Shown here in pieces: positions 51,427 through 60,183 of a stretch of DNA of 64,000 nucleotides (positions within the stretch are counted from its first letter, which is position 1; every line of letters starts with the position of its first letter). This DNA comes from Erysipelotrichaceae bacterium (GTDB lineage Bacteria > Bacillota_I > Bacilli_A > Erysipelotrichales > Erysipelotrichaceae). Where the stretch lies: contig JAFYHT010000038.1 in the NCBI GenBank assembly GCA_017539025.1, positions 1 through 64,000 on the forward strand. The letters run 5' to 3'. The translations under genes were made by a program, and so were the position numbers. Under the pieces are notes generated by a model. It made no database searches and was not told the origin of the DNA. It saw nothing but the letters and a program-made list of their open reading frames with translations.

Positions 51427-52810
51427 TCCTTTGCTTGAGAAACTGATCGAATCGTGGTCCTGTATCGAGGGCAACGTGAATTCTACGAAGTCACTGCTGG
51501 AATGGATCGATGATCTGAATAAAAACACGATCGTTAATATTTCTCAGACATCGATTTCCGATGACTCTTTCTGGTTCTATGATGATTACAGAGGAGAAGT
51601 ATTGAACAGAAAACGCAGTTTTTTTTCGATCATCGGAATGCGATTCTTTGTCAATGATGTATTTCTATATGAACAACCGATCATACAGCAGAAAGAGATC
51701 GGTTTTTTAGGTATTATCGCAAAAGAGATCGATGGCGTCATGAATTTCCTGATGCAGGCGAAGATCGAGCCGGGTAATGTCAACTGTGTTCAGATCTCTC
51801 CTACGATCCAGGCGACCAAGAGTAATTTCATCAGGGCACATGGAGGAAGGCTTCCTTATTATTTCGAATGGTTCGAAGATGCCGGAAACAGAGGCAGAGT
51901 CATTTATGATCAGATCCAGTCGGAACAGGGAAGCAGATTTGACGGCAAGAGAAACAGGAATATCATCCTGCTTTTGGATAACGATACAGATATCGAGATA
52001 CAGTCCAATTACAGATGGATGACCCTTGGCCAGCTCAAGATGCTGTCAAGGATCGATAATCTTGTGAATATGGATACCAGGACTGTTCTATCCGGTATTC
52101 CGACTTTGATCAATGAAGATGGTGATCACGAGTATTTGAAAGAGTATTTCAGAGATCAGAGTTTATACAAATCATTCTTTTCTGATACATATTCTTCAGA
52201 TCTGATGAAGGCATATTCTCTGATCAACGACTACAAGATGAAAAATGATGTCAAAAAGATTGCTGTTCCTTTAGGCCAGCTGGTCGACTGGAAAACAGAT
52301 GAAAACGGTATCGTTTGCAAGCATGACGGTCATTTTGAAGTACGATACTATGATATCGAGATCGAGGGAAGAGAAGTCCGGCAGTGGACACAGCCTTTAT
52401 TCAAGGCAAAACAGAGTGCTTTATTCGTTCTGTTTACAAAAGTGATCAACGGAGAAAGAAAATTCCTGGTCAGACTGAAGCCGGAGATTGGTTGTTTTGA
52501 TCAGTGCGAACTTGGTCCGAGCATCCAGTATTCCGATCATAATGAGGATCAGGATCTTTTCCTGGATTATTTCCGGGCACATGAACATGATTCAGATTCT
52601 GTTCTGGTCGATGTGATGCTTTCGGAAGAGGGCGGACGTTTCTATCACGAACAGAATAGGAATGTCATTATAGAAGTAAAAGAAGGGGGATTTGACGAGC
52701 TTCCTTACGGATTCTTATGGATGAACTATGCATCTTTGAATTTCTTGTGCATGTCCAATAACTATCTGAATATCCAGCTGAGGAGCCTTCTGTCATTGAT
52801 CAGGATCTAG
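51419..52810 (+). CDS. NDP-hexose 2,3-dehydratase (EvaA/TylX3 family)
   Basis: A 463-residue protein made of two related halves of about 200 residues, as is usual for this family. Shared motifs occur in each half: QPIIQQKEIGFLGIIAKEID with LMQAKIEPGNVNCVQISPTIQ-type core in the first (about 85-125) and QPLFKAKQSALFVLF with VRLKPEIGCFDQCELGPSIQ in the second (about 325-370). It removes water from NDP-4-keto-6-deoxyglucose to give a 2-deoxy-3,4-diketo sugar. The family is best known from macrolide and anthracycline sugars. The required NDP-glucose 4,6-dehydratase is not in the window. Confidence 0.9.
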   Translation: MHDPLLEKLIESWSCIEGNVNSTKSLLEWIDDLNKNTIVNISQTSISDDSFWFYDDYRGEVLNRKRSFFSIIGMRFFVNDVFLYEQPIIQQKEIGFLGIIAKEIDGVMNFLMQAKIEPGNVNCVQISPTIQATKSNFIRAHGGRLPYYFEWFEDAGNRGRVIYDQIQSEQGSRFDGKRNRNIILLLDNDTDIEIQSNYRWMTLGQLKMLSRIDNLVNMDTRTVLSGIPTLINEDGDHEYLKEYFRDQSLYKSFFSDTYSSDLMKAYSLINDYKMKNDVKKIAVPLGQLVDWKTDENGIVCKHDGHFEVRYYDIEIEGREVRQWTQPLFKAKQSALFVLFTKVINGERKFLVRLKPEIGCFDQCELGPSIQYSDHNEDQDLFLDYFRAHEHDSDSVLVDVMLSEEGGRFYHEQNRNVIIEVKEGGFDELPYGFLWMNYASLNFLCMSNNYLNIQLRSLLSLIRI

Positions 52811-52811
52811 T

Positions 52812-53837
52812 ATGAGATTAGGTATTATCTGTCCGTCGGAGATCGCTTTCAGGAGATTTCTTCCGGCGCTGAAAAAGAGTTCACGTTTCGATTATGTCGG
52901 CTTGTCAAAAGCTTCCAAGGATGAATGGTTCGATCCTGAGCTTTCGGATGAGACTTTTTCTGTCATCGATGAAGGGAATGTGAATAAAGCAAACGCCATG
53001 ATACAACAGTATGGCGGAAAACTGTTTGACAGCTATCATGAAATGATCCATTCAAAGCAGATCGACGCCATTTATATCCCGCTTCCTCCGGCTCTTCATT
53101 ATCGTTGGGCAAAAGAGGCTTTGGAGAATGGACTTCATGTATTGATCGAAAAACCTTCTACGACTTCTTTGAGAGATACTGAAGATCTCGTGAGGATCGC
53201 TGAGAAAAATCATCTCGCGCTGCATGAAAACTATATGTTCATATTTCATTCTCAGATCGATAAGATCAATGAAGTCATGGATTCGGAAGAACTGGGTGAC
53301 ATCAGGCTGATCAGACTGGATTTCGGGTTTCCGGATCGTGGAAAGAATGATTTCCGTTATGATAAAAAACTGGGCGGTGGCGCATTGTTGGACTGCGGTG
53401 GATATGTATTGAAGTATGCAGATCATCTTTTAGGAGGGGATTCTATAGTCTCCTGTGCAATGCTGAACTACAGGAAAGACAGAGAAGTAGATATCTACGG
53501 TTCCGGTACTTTGACAAAGGATGATCGATGCGTTCAGTTTTCTTTCGGTATGGATAATGATTACCGCTGCAGCATCGATATCTGGGGCAGCAATGGAACT
53601 TTGAGAAGCAACCGGATCCTGACGGCTCCGGATGGCTTTGTACCGACTTACACGATCAGCAGAAACGGTGTAACAGAAGAGTTTCAGATGGAAGCAGATG
53701 ATGCTTTCTGCAACAGCATCAATCATTTCTATCAGTGTATCGTTGATGAAGAAACAAGAAAAAAGAACTATCAGACTCTGCTTCATCAGGAGAAACTCGT
53801 GGACGATTTCATGAAAAAGGCAGGTGCAATTGAGTGA
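52812..53837 (+). CDS. Gfo/Idh/MocA oxidoreductase, probable NDP-sugar 3-ketoreductase
   Basis: A 341-residue NAD(P) enzyme. RLGIICPSEIAFRRFLPALK is the Rossmann start, AIYIPLPPALHYRWAKEAL and HVLIEKPSTTSLRDT include the catalytic EKP lysine, and RYDKKLGGGALLDCGGYVLK resembles the GGGALxDxGxY motif of sugar dehydrogenases. Next to a 2,3-dehydratase, such enzymes reduce the unstable 3-keto group (KijD10/TylC1-type). It starts 1 base after the previous stop and overlaps the next gene by 4 bases. Confidence 0.87.
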   Translation: MRLGIICPSEIAFRRFLPALKKSSRFDYVGLSKASKDEWFDPELSDETFSVIDEGNVNKANAMIQQYGGKLFDSYHEMIHSKQIDAIYIPLPPALHYRWAKEALENGLHVLIEKPSTTSLRDTEDLVRIAEKNHLALHENYMFIFHSQIDKINEVMDSEELGDIRLIRLDFGFPDRGKNDFRYDKKLGGGALLDCGGYVLKYADHLLGGDSIVSCAMLNYRKDREVDIYGSGTLTKDDRCVQFSFGMDNDYRCSIDIWGSNGTLRSNRILTAPDGFVPTYTISRNGVTEEFQMEADDAFCNSINHFYQCIVDEETRKKNYQTLLHQEKLVDDFMKKAGAIE

Positions 53838-54733
53838 AGATCGCAGTGATCGGCGCAAACAGTTATATTGCCAGAAACCTGATCTGCTTCATCAGAAAAC
53901 ATGAGGATGATGTTTCTTTTCGTCTCTATGATATTCAGGAAGATCATCTCGATGCTTTGCCTGATTATGAAAGAGTGAATACTCTTGATAAAGAAGACGT
54001 CAGAAAGATCGATTTCGATGTTGATCTCTTATATGTCTTTACCGGCAAGACCGGGACATATAAGGGTTTTGATGAATATGACAGCTATCTGCAGATCAAC
54101 GAGATGTCGTTGCTCAATATCCTTGATACATATCGTGAGGTATCTTCAAAGGCTAAGATCGTCTTTCCTTCCACTAGGCTCGTATACAAGGGGAGAAGCG
54201 GAAGATTGAAAGAAGATGATGAAAAAGAGTTCAAGACGATCTATGCGATCAACAAATACGCCTGCGAACAGTATCTGAAGATGTATCACAACTGTTTTGA
54301 TATCCAATATCTGATCTTCAGGATCTGTGTTCCTTACGGTTCTCTGATTCCGGGAGTCAGCTCCTATGGGACGGCGGAATTCATGATCAGGAATGCTTGC
54401 GCAGGAAAGGATATTACTTTGTACGGCGGAGGAACTGTCAGAAGGACACTGATCCATATAGAGGATCTCTGCAATGCTCTGTTTAGAGGTGCAGAATGTG
54501 AATCGTGTGTCAATGACGTATTCAATATCGGAGGAGAAGATTACAGTTTGAAGCAGATGGCTCTTCTGATCTCTGAAAAATACGGGAATCAGGTCACAGA
54601 TATTGAGTGGCCTGAGCAGCAGTTGAAGATCGAATCCGGCGATACTGTCTTTGATTCCGACAAGTTCGATCATCTGACCGGCTTTGTATATCATCACCAT
54701 TTTAAAAATTGGCTTAATGAAGAAACTATATAG
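53834..54733 (+). CDS. NAD-dependent epimerase/dehydratase family protein (extended SDR)
   Basis: A 299-residue SDR with GANSYIARNLICFIR as a variant nucleotide-binding loop, FPSTRLVYKGRSG and YAINKYACEQYL providing the Tyr-x3-Lys pair, and RRTLIHIEDLCNAL plus VFNIGGEDYSLKQM in the C-terminal part. It starts with GTG in a 4-base GTGA overlap with the ketoreductase gene. It may be a 4-ketoreductase or epimerase for the deoxy sugar, though the aminotransferase downstream would need a 4-keto group, so an epimerase or separate branch is also possible. Confidence 0.82.
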   Translation: MKIAVIGANSYIARNLICFIRKHEDDVSFRLYDIQEDHLDALPDYERVNTLDKEDVRKIDFDVDLLYVFTGKTGTYKGFDEYDSYLQINEMSLLNILDTYREVSSKAKIVFPSTRLVYKGRSGRLKEDDEKEFKTIYAINKYACEQYLKMYHNCFDIQYLIFRICVPYGSLIPGVSSYGTAEFMIRNACAGKDITLYGGGTVRRTLIHIEDLCNALFRGAECESCVNDVFNIGGEDYSLKQMALLISEKYGNQVTDIEWPEQQLKIESGDTVFDSDKFDHLTGFVYHHHFKNWLNEETI

Positions 54734-54747
54734 CGAGGTATGAACTG

Positions 54748-55884
54748 ATGAAAAAGATACCATTCAACATTCCGCCTTATGTGGAAGGCGAAGAACAATA
54801 TGTCAATGAGGCGATCCGGTCTCATACGATCTGTGGAGATAACGCTTTTACTTTACAATGTGAAAAGCTGCTGGAAGAAAAATTCCACTCTCCTAAGATC
54901 CATCTGACAACCAGCGGAACGACCGCTTTGGAGATGGCGTGCATGCTGGCAGGGATCGGACCTGGGGATGAAGTCATCCTTCCTTCTTTCACTTTCTCTT
55001 CTTCTGCGAATGCAGCCGTCATTTTCGGCGGCGTTCCTGTATTCGTCGATATCAGATATGATACGAAAAACATTGATGAAAAAAAGATCGAAGAAGCGAT
55101 CACCGAGAAGACAAAGGCCATCATGGTCGTTCATTATGCCGGTGTCTCCTGTGAGATGGATGAGATCATGGAGATCGCTCGCAGACATAACCTTTACGTT
55201 ATTGAAGATGCGGCTCAGGCTGTCAATGCAATGTATAAGGGCAGATATCTGGGTACGATCGGTGATCTGGGTTGTTTCTCTTTCCATGAGACAAAGAATT
55301 ATTCCATGGGTGAGGGTGGTGCGATCTCGATCAATAACACTGATATGATCGACAGAGGAACGATCATCAGAGAAAAAGGAACCAACAGGACGCAATTCAA
55401 GAACGGTCAGGTCGATAAGTATACCTGGGTCGATAAGGGTTCCAGTTATCTTCCTTCCGATATCCTTGCGGCTTATCTATATCCGCAACTGCTGAAGATC
55501 GATGAGATCAATGATGACCGTGTGAAGAGCTTTGACAGGTATTATGAAAATCTGAAGCCTCTGATGGAAAAAGGTTTTATTGACCTGCCAATCATTTCAG
55601 AAGATTGTGTACACAACGGGCACATGTTCTATGTCATGGCAAAGAATCTTGAAGAAAGAGAAAAACTTCAGGCATATCTGCGTGAAAGAAATATCATCAG
55701 TGCATTCCATTATATTCCGTTGCACAGTGCTCCGGAAGGCATCAGAGCCGGCAGATTCCATGGGGAAGATGTCCATACGACAAACGTTTATGAAAGGTTA
55801 TTGAGACTTCCGATGTATTATCAGCTGGCCGATGAAGACATCGACAGAGTCTGTCAGACGATCAGAGAGTTCTATGGAGAATAA
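54748..55884 (+). CDS. NDP-4-keto-sugar aminotransferase (WecE/RffA-like, DegT family)
   Basis: A 378-residue PLP enzyme very like RffA/WecE: IHLTTSGTTALEMACMLAGI, GDEVILPSFTFSSSANA, VIEDAAQAVNAMYKGRYLG, CFSFHETKNYSMGEGGAI with the cofactor lysine, and REKGTNRTQFKNGQVDKYTW then VDKGSSYLPSDILAA. WecE makes dTDP-4-amino-4,6-dideoxygalactose; here, behind a 2,3-dehydratase and ketoreductase, the product may be a 4-amino-2,4,6-trideoxyhexose. It overlaps the acyltransferase gene by 11 bases. It differs strongly from the membrane-fused aminotransferase at 2973. Confidence 0.92.
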   Translation: MKKIPFNIPPYVEGEEQYVNEAIRSHTICGDNAFTLQCEKLLEEKFHSPKIHLTTSGTTALEMACMLAGIGPGDEVILPSFTFSSSANAAVIFGGVPVFVDIRYDTKNIDEKKIEEAITEKTKAIMVVHYAGVSCEMDEIMEIARRHNLYVIEDAAQAVNAMYKGRYLGTIGDLGCFSFHETKNYSMGEGGAISINNTDMIDRGTIIREKGTNRTQFKNGQVDKYTWVDKGSSYLPSDILAAYLYPQLLKIDEINDDRVKSFDRYYENLKPLMEKGFIDLPIISEDCVHNGHMFYVMAKNLEEREKLQAYLRERNIISAFHYIPLHSAPEGIRAGRFHGEDVHTTNVYERLLRLPMYYQLADEDIDRVCQTIREFYGE

Positions 55885-56941
55885 GAAGCATTACTATTCA
55901 CTGGATTTTTTAAAGTTCCTTCTTTCGATCCTGATCCTTTTTCATCACTTCCAGATGACTACTTTGGTGGATTTCGGGAAGATCGATTTCGTAGAAGGGA
56001 TCTTTAACTTCGCAATGCTTGTGGAGTTTTTCTTCATCATTTCCGGATTCTTATCCGGAATGACTGCCGATAAGACCGGAAAAAGCAGTTTCGAAACTTT
56101 TATCGGCAAGAAGATCAGACGACTGTATCCAACAGCGATATTATCTGTGATCGTGATGACTGTTCTGATCATGATCGACTATCTTCTGAATGGTGTGTTC
56201 AGACAGGGGCTTGTTCCGGATATCTTTAAGTTCTTCAACAGTATCCTGATCACATTCTCAGGATATTCTATAAAAGTCGGCAGAGGGATCAACAATCCTT
56301 TGTGGTATGTCGGAGTCCTGATGATCTGTTATATCATCTTCTATCTGATATTGAGGATCAGTGAGAGAAACGGCATCAAACCGATATATCTGTTTGTTTT
56401 CGTCTGCCTTCTGGGCATTGGCATCCATGATTATGGTATCGATCTGCCTTTTGCGAATGAAGATGTTTCCAGAGGTTATGCAGCCTTTTTCTATGGATTG
56501 ATCCTTTATGAACTCTATCGGAATTATTCTCATCGTTTCCTGTATCTATTTTCTTATCTGACCCTGATTGTATGTGGCTTGTTGTTCATCATCAACTATA
56601 CAGCTTTCTATCAGTATCAGTGGGGATCCTTTGTTTTTGTTATATTCCCATGTGTTTTATTTGTATTTCTTTCTCTGGAGAACTATCTCGGATTTAAGTT
56701 CTTTCAGGTTCTTGGAGGAGTGTCATATGAGATATATGTCTGGCATTCTCTGTTCAATCATCTTATCCTGATGTCTGAGAACATTTTAAAGCCGTTATAT
56801 GATCAGCCTTTCCTCTTTTTAGGGATCTATACTCTGATCGTAGTGCTGTTTTCTTATGTGATGTATTCTTTCGTTGAAAAGCCATTGACGAAAGCTGTTA
56901 TTTCTTGCTATTCGAAGATCAGAAAACAAGACGCAGAATAA
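55874..56941 (+). CDS. Acyltransferase 3 family membrane protein
   Basis: A 355-residue polytopic protein. YYSLDFLKFLLSILILFHHF is the acyltransferase-3 first helix, FFIISGFLSGM the second, and KKIRRLYPTAILSVI the following loop; about ten helices in all, ending FVEKPLTK. The open frame starts at 55832, but the ATG at 55874 begins directly before the conserved core and overlaps the aminotransferase stop by 11 bases. It may acylate the new amino sugar or another residue on the outer face. Confidence 0.87.
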   Translation: MENKKHYYSLDFLKFLLSILILFHHFQMTTLVDFGKIDFVEGIFNFAMLVEFFFIISGFLSGMTADKTGKSSFETFIGKKIRRLYPTAILSVIVMTVLIMIDYLLNGVFRQGLVPDIFKFFNSILITFSGYSIKVGRGINNPLWYVGVLMICYIIFYLILRISERNGIKPIYLFVFVCLLGIGIHDYGIDLPFANEDVSRGYAAFFYGLILYELYRNYSHRFLYLFSYLTLIVCGLLFIINYTAFYQYQWGSFVFVIFPCVLFVFLSLENYLGFKFFQVLGGVSYEIYVWHSLFNHLILMSENILKPLYDQPFLFLGIYTLIVVLFSYVMYSFVEKPLTKAVISCYSKIRKQDAE

Positions 56942-56971
56942 GTCCCGTTCATAGAAAGAGGGATAGATGCG

Positions 56972-56980
56972 TGATATACT
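56972..56980 (+). promoter_or_regulatory. Extended -10 for the polytopic-protein operon
   Basis: TGATATACT matches TGnTATAAT with one change and ends 6 bases before the ATG at 56987, with no room for a ribosome binding site. Confidence 0.45.
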
Positions 56981-56986
56981 TTCTTT

Positions 56987-58168
56987 ATGATAAAAAAACA
57001 GAATAAAAAACCGATATCAGATCTCTATGGCATTATCTTTCCGATTTTTGTGATGATAATCAGTTTTTTGTTGATCTATCTTTATGTCAATGTCTATCAT
57101 TCAAGTGATTACCCGGCGCATGTCAGACAGGCTCTAAGAGGAGAAGGCTATTCCCTTGTTTCTCTGATGGTCGTTCTGTTACATAAGATCGATGCTTCCA
57201 ATACGCTTTTTATCGCCTTTATGGCAATCGCGACAGCTGTTACTGTTTATGCTTGTGCATTCTTTATCAGAACTGTTATGGAGCTTCTTGGGAAGGATTG
57301 CGATCAGAAAACTCTGATCCCGATTGCAGCATCAACTGTCTTTATCTGTAAATTATGCATACCGGAATGGTCAGGATATTATTATCAGGGTGCTTTTGCG
57401 ACACAGTCATGGCACAATTCCACCTATACTCTGATGCGTCTGTTTGCGATATTGACACTGGGTTTTTATTTCTCAATCGAAAGAGAATATAAGGAAACGA
57501 TCGATATAAAGAAATTGGCTTTATTTACTTTGAGTCTTGCATTGAGCAATCTTTCAAAGCCGAATTTTGTCATCGTTTTCGCTCCGATCATGTTGGTGAG
57601 ACTGATCATAGACTTTGTTTCTTCCAAAGGGAAGAATTTCAGGAACGCTTTTATTTTCGGATGCTGTGTACTGGTTTCCTGTGTAGTACTGATCTTCCAG
57701 TTCAGAACTTCTTTCCCGGGAGAAGGGGAAAGCGGAGTCGCTTTTTCTGTCTCCAATGCGATCGCTTTTCTGACAAAGGATAAGAAACTTCCTTTATATC
57801 TCTTGTTGAATTACGCATTCCCTATATATGTTTCATATCTGGTTTATTTCAAGAGCGGCAGAAAAAAAGTTTTAAACAGAAGGATCATTACGGAAAGCTG
57901 GATGATGGTATTATTCAGCATCCTTGTATATATGTTCATAGTGGAAACCGGTCCCAGAGCAGCCGACGGAAATTTCGGATGGGGAATGCCTTTTTTCGGA
58001 TATCTGATCTTCGCAGTATGCATCGGATATCTTGAAACCATGCATAAAGAGGGCCGAATCAGCGATGAACAGTATCTGGCCGGAAAGATCCTGTATTTCG
58101 CACATATCTTTTTCGGTATCTTCTATTTTGGTCTGCTCCTATTGGGGTATCTCTCCTGGGGCTTCTGA
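56987..58168 (+). CDS. Polytopic membrane protein of unknown function
   Basis: A 393-residue protein with about ten hydrophobic helices; a loop after the first helix contains NVYHSSDYPAHVRQALRGEG, where the acidic SSDYPAH resembles the active-site loop of GT-C glycosyltransferases. Other parts (WSGYYYQGAFATQSWHN) are not recognised. It is followed after 3 bases by another large polytopic protein. The pair may be glycosyltransferases or part of a transporter; not assigned. An extended -10 lies 6 bases before the ATG and there is no ribosome binding site. Confidence 0.7.
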   Translation: MIKKQNKKPISDLYGIIFPIFVMIISFLLIYLYVNVYHSSDYPAHVRQALRGEGYSLVSLMVVLLHKIDASNTLFIAFMAIATAVTVYACAFFIRTVMELLGKDCDQKTLIPIAASTVFICKLCIPEWSGYYYQGAFATQSWHNSTYTLMRLFAILTLGFYFSIEREYKETIDIKKLALFTLSLALSNLSKPNFVIVFAPIMLVRLIIDFVSSKGKNFRNAFIFGCCVLVSCVVLIFQFRTSFPGEGESGVAFSVSNAIAFLTKDKKLPLYLLLNYAFPIYVSYLVYFKSGRKKVLNRRIITESWMMVLFSILVYMFIVETGPRAADGNFGWGMPFFGYLIFAVCIGYLETMHKEGRISDEQYLAGKILYFAHIFFGIFYFGLLLLGYLSWGF

Positions 58169-58171
58169 TTT

Positions 58172-60181
58172 ATGAAAGAGAAGAATTTTCTTTCAGACAA
58201 TCGATACGGTGCGATCTACTTGAATGAAGGGATCATTTTATTAGCGTGTCTGCTGATTGGCTTTTATAGCGGAACAGGACTTAAGTCTGCTTTGTTTTAT
58301 TTCTTATATCAGTTTTTCGGCATCTTTATTCCAGGCCTTTCATTATTGACTCTCATCAGAAAAAGAAGTGATTTGTTTGATGATGCCATCCTGTACAGCT
58401 ATGTATTTGGAACGGTATTCATACTGATAGTATATTTCGCATATATGCATCTCTTATCTTTTATGCCGTCTATCATTCTGACGGTTTTATTGTGCGTGAT
58501 CTCGCTTTATAATCTGTATCGCAATCGTGATTGGATCGAAGCGAAGATCGATGTTGATCATATCGTCTGTTTTGTGATCATCGCATTTCTCTATGTGATC
58601 TGCTTTCATGCGGTTTCTCTTCATACTATATCACCTGAAAGATATGGCTCAACTGTGTTTAATAAAGACTTCCTTTTCTGGGTTGGCAACAGTATTTCTT
58701 TCACAAAAGGACTTCCTGTGCAGAATTTCCGTCTGGTAGGAGAAGCTTTCTACTATCATTATTTCTCGAATATATTGATTGCGTTTTCTTCCATGAATAG
58801 CGGGATCGATGTCTTTACCGTGAGTTATTACTACTCATATCTGATCCCTTGTCTGCTTTTGGTATTATCTTGCTTTGATTTTCTGAAAACTGTGACTGGG
58901 AATCGTTTATTGATTTATTCCGGAATGATCTTTATCCTGCTGATCAGTTCTTCAACAGTATATTTACCGGAGCACCTCTATTATTGTCCTTTTGGTTTTG
59001 ATTACGGATATGCATTCTCCATGTTATCGATCGCCTGTCTGATACGGATGTATCAGAAAGATGTTTTCTCATCGATCAATGTATTTATCTCATGTGTTCT
59101 TATCGCTGTGAATACAGGCTTTAAAGCCCCGATCACTTTGACGATACTGATCGCACACGGGGCAGTTGCTTTCTGTTTCCTTTTACAGAAAAAGTGGACT
59201 AGAGGTATGATCTGTGGTTTCGTATGGCTGTTTTCGTTCCTTGTGATCTATTTCCTGGTCATTTCCGGTCTGAATACCGGAATGGAAAGAAAAAACGGAT
59301 TGGAACTGCTAGGCATCCTTGGAGCTTTTGACAAGAACCGTTGGGCGATCGAAATATTGAATGAACTCGTTTATGAAAAAGGTTTTCAGGACAACGGGAT
59401 CGCCAGGATCGTTGCCTTATTCCTTTATGTTTTCCGAAGCAACAGGGCAGCTATGCTTTTACTGATGATCTCAGCTTGTGGGATCTTGTATTTTCTGTTC
59501 AGAAGAAATGCTGATGTGCTGATCCCGATCAGCCTGATTTCAGTGTCTTTATGGGGGGTCCTTCTGACGATCAATACATATCAGGATGGCAACAGCCAGA
59601 TGTATTTTCTGATGTCAACTTTTCCTTGTGCTGTATTGTCCGGGCTATATATGATCGATAAGATCGCAAAAAAGGAAATACAATATCTTCTGATTGCTGC
59701 AGTTCTGATCTTTTCTTTTTCTGATATCAGATCCTTTGTTTTAGACAGCATCATGGCACAGATAAATGATGCATCGCTGATACAGAAAGGAGAGAGCACT
59801 CCGGGGGACGACAGATATCGTTTTTATGCTGAGGAATACGGATTAGCACAGTGGTTAAAAGAGAATACTGCAGAAAAAGATTATATTGCTTTGGATTGCT
59901 TTGAATATGACGGCATGAGAAAAGAAGAGATGTTAGGGGTATTCTCACAGCGCTTCATATGGAATGACGGTCTCTATTCTACGGATTCCGAAAGGGAAAG
60001 AAGAAGAAAGATCGTTGATGATATTTTCGAAAATGATAATTCAGCTCTAAAACAGCTGAAAGAAGAAAATGTGAAATATCTTGTTCAGACCTTATTCGTA
60101 AACCCGGATTTCAGATTGAATGATTGCGATATCGTCTATGAACGGGATGGTTTTGTGGTTTACAGGCTTTATAATGAATAG
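58172..60181 (+). CDS. Large polytopic membrane protein, candidate GT-C glycosyltransferase
   Basis: A 669-residue protein: about twelve to fourteen helices over residues 15-530, then a soluble C-terminal domain of about 130 residues (YGLAQWLKENTAEKDYIALD, VKYLVQTLFVNP, FVVYRLYNE). An extracytoplasmic loop contains VFNKDFLFWVGNSISFTKGL. This layout is that of YfhO/RgtA-like GT-C proteins using polyprenyl-phosphate sugars. Family membership is likely but not proven. It overlaps the next gene's possible GTG start by 1 base. Confidence 0.72.
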   Translation: MKEKNFLSDNRYGAIYLNEGIILLACLLIGFYSGTGLKSALFYFLYQFFGIFIPGLSLLTLIRKRSDLFDDAILYSYVFGTVFILIVYFAYMHLLSFMPSIILTVLLCVISLYNLYRNRDWIEAKIDVDHIVCFVIIAFLYVICFHAVSLHTISPERYGSTVFNKDFLFWVGNSISFTKGLPVQNFRLVGEAFYYHYFSNILIAFSSMNSGIDVFTVSYYYSYLIPCLLLVLSCFDFLKTVTGNRLLIYSGMIFILLISSSTVYLPEHLYYCPFGFDYGYAFSMLSIACLIRMYQKDVFSSINVFISCVLIAVNTGFKAPITLTILIAHGAVAFCFLLQKKWTRGMICGFVWLFSFLVIYFLVISGLNTGMERKNGLELLGILGAFDKNRWAIEILNELVYEKGFQDNGIARIVALFLYVFRSNRAAMLLLMISACGILYFLFRRNADVLIPISLISVSLWGVLLTINTYQDGNSQMYFLMSTFPCAVLSGLYMIDKIAKKEIQYLLIAAVLIFSFSDIRSFVLDSIMAQINDASLIQKGESTPGDDRYRFYAEEYGLAQWLKENTAEKDYIALDCFEYDGMRKEEMLGVFSQRFIWNDGLYSTDSERERRRKIVDDIFENDNSALKQLKEENVKYLVQTLFVNPDFRLNDCDIVYERDGFVVYRLYNE

Positions 60182-60183
60182 TG

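Noticed and set aside
54146..54763. Long minus-strand frame (205 codons) opposite the SDR gene.
   Set aside because: No recognisable domain; fully covered by a clear plus-strand enzyme, with no ribosome binding site.
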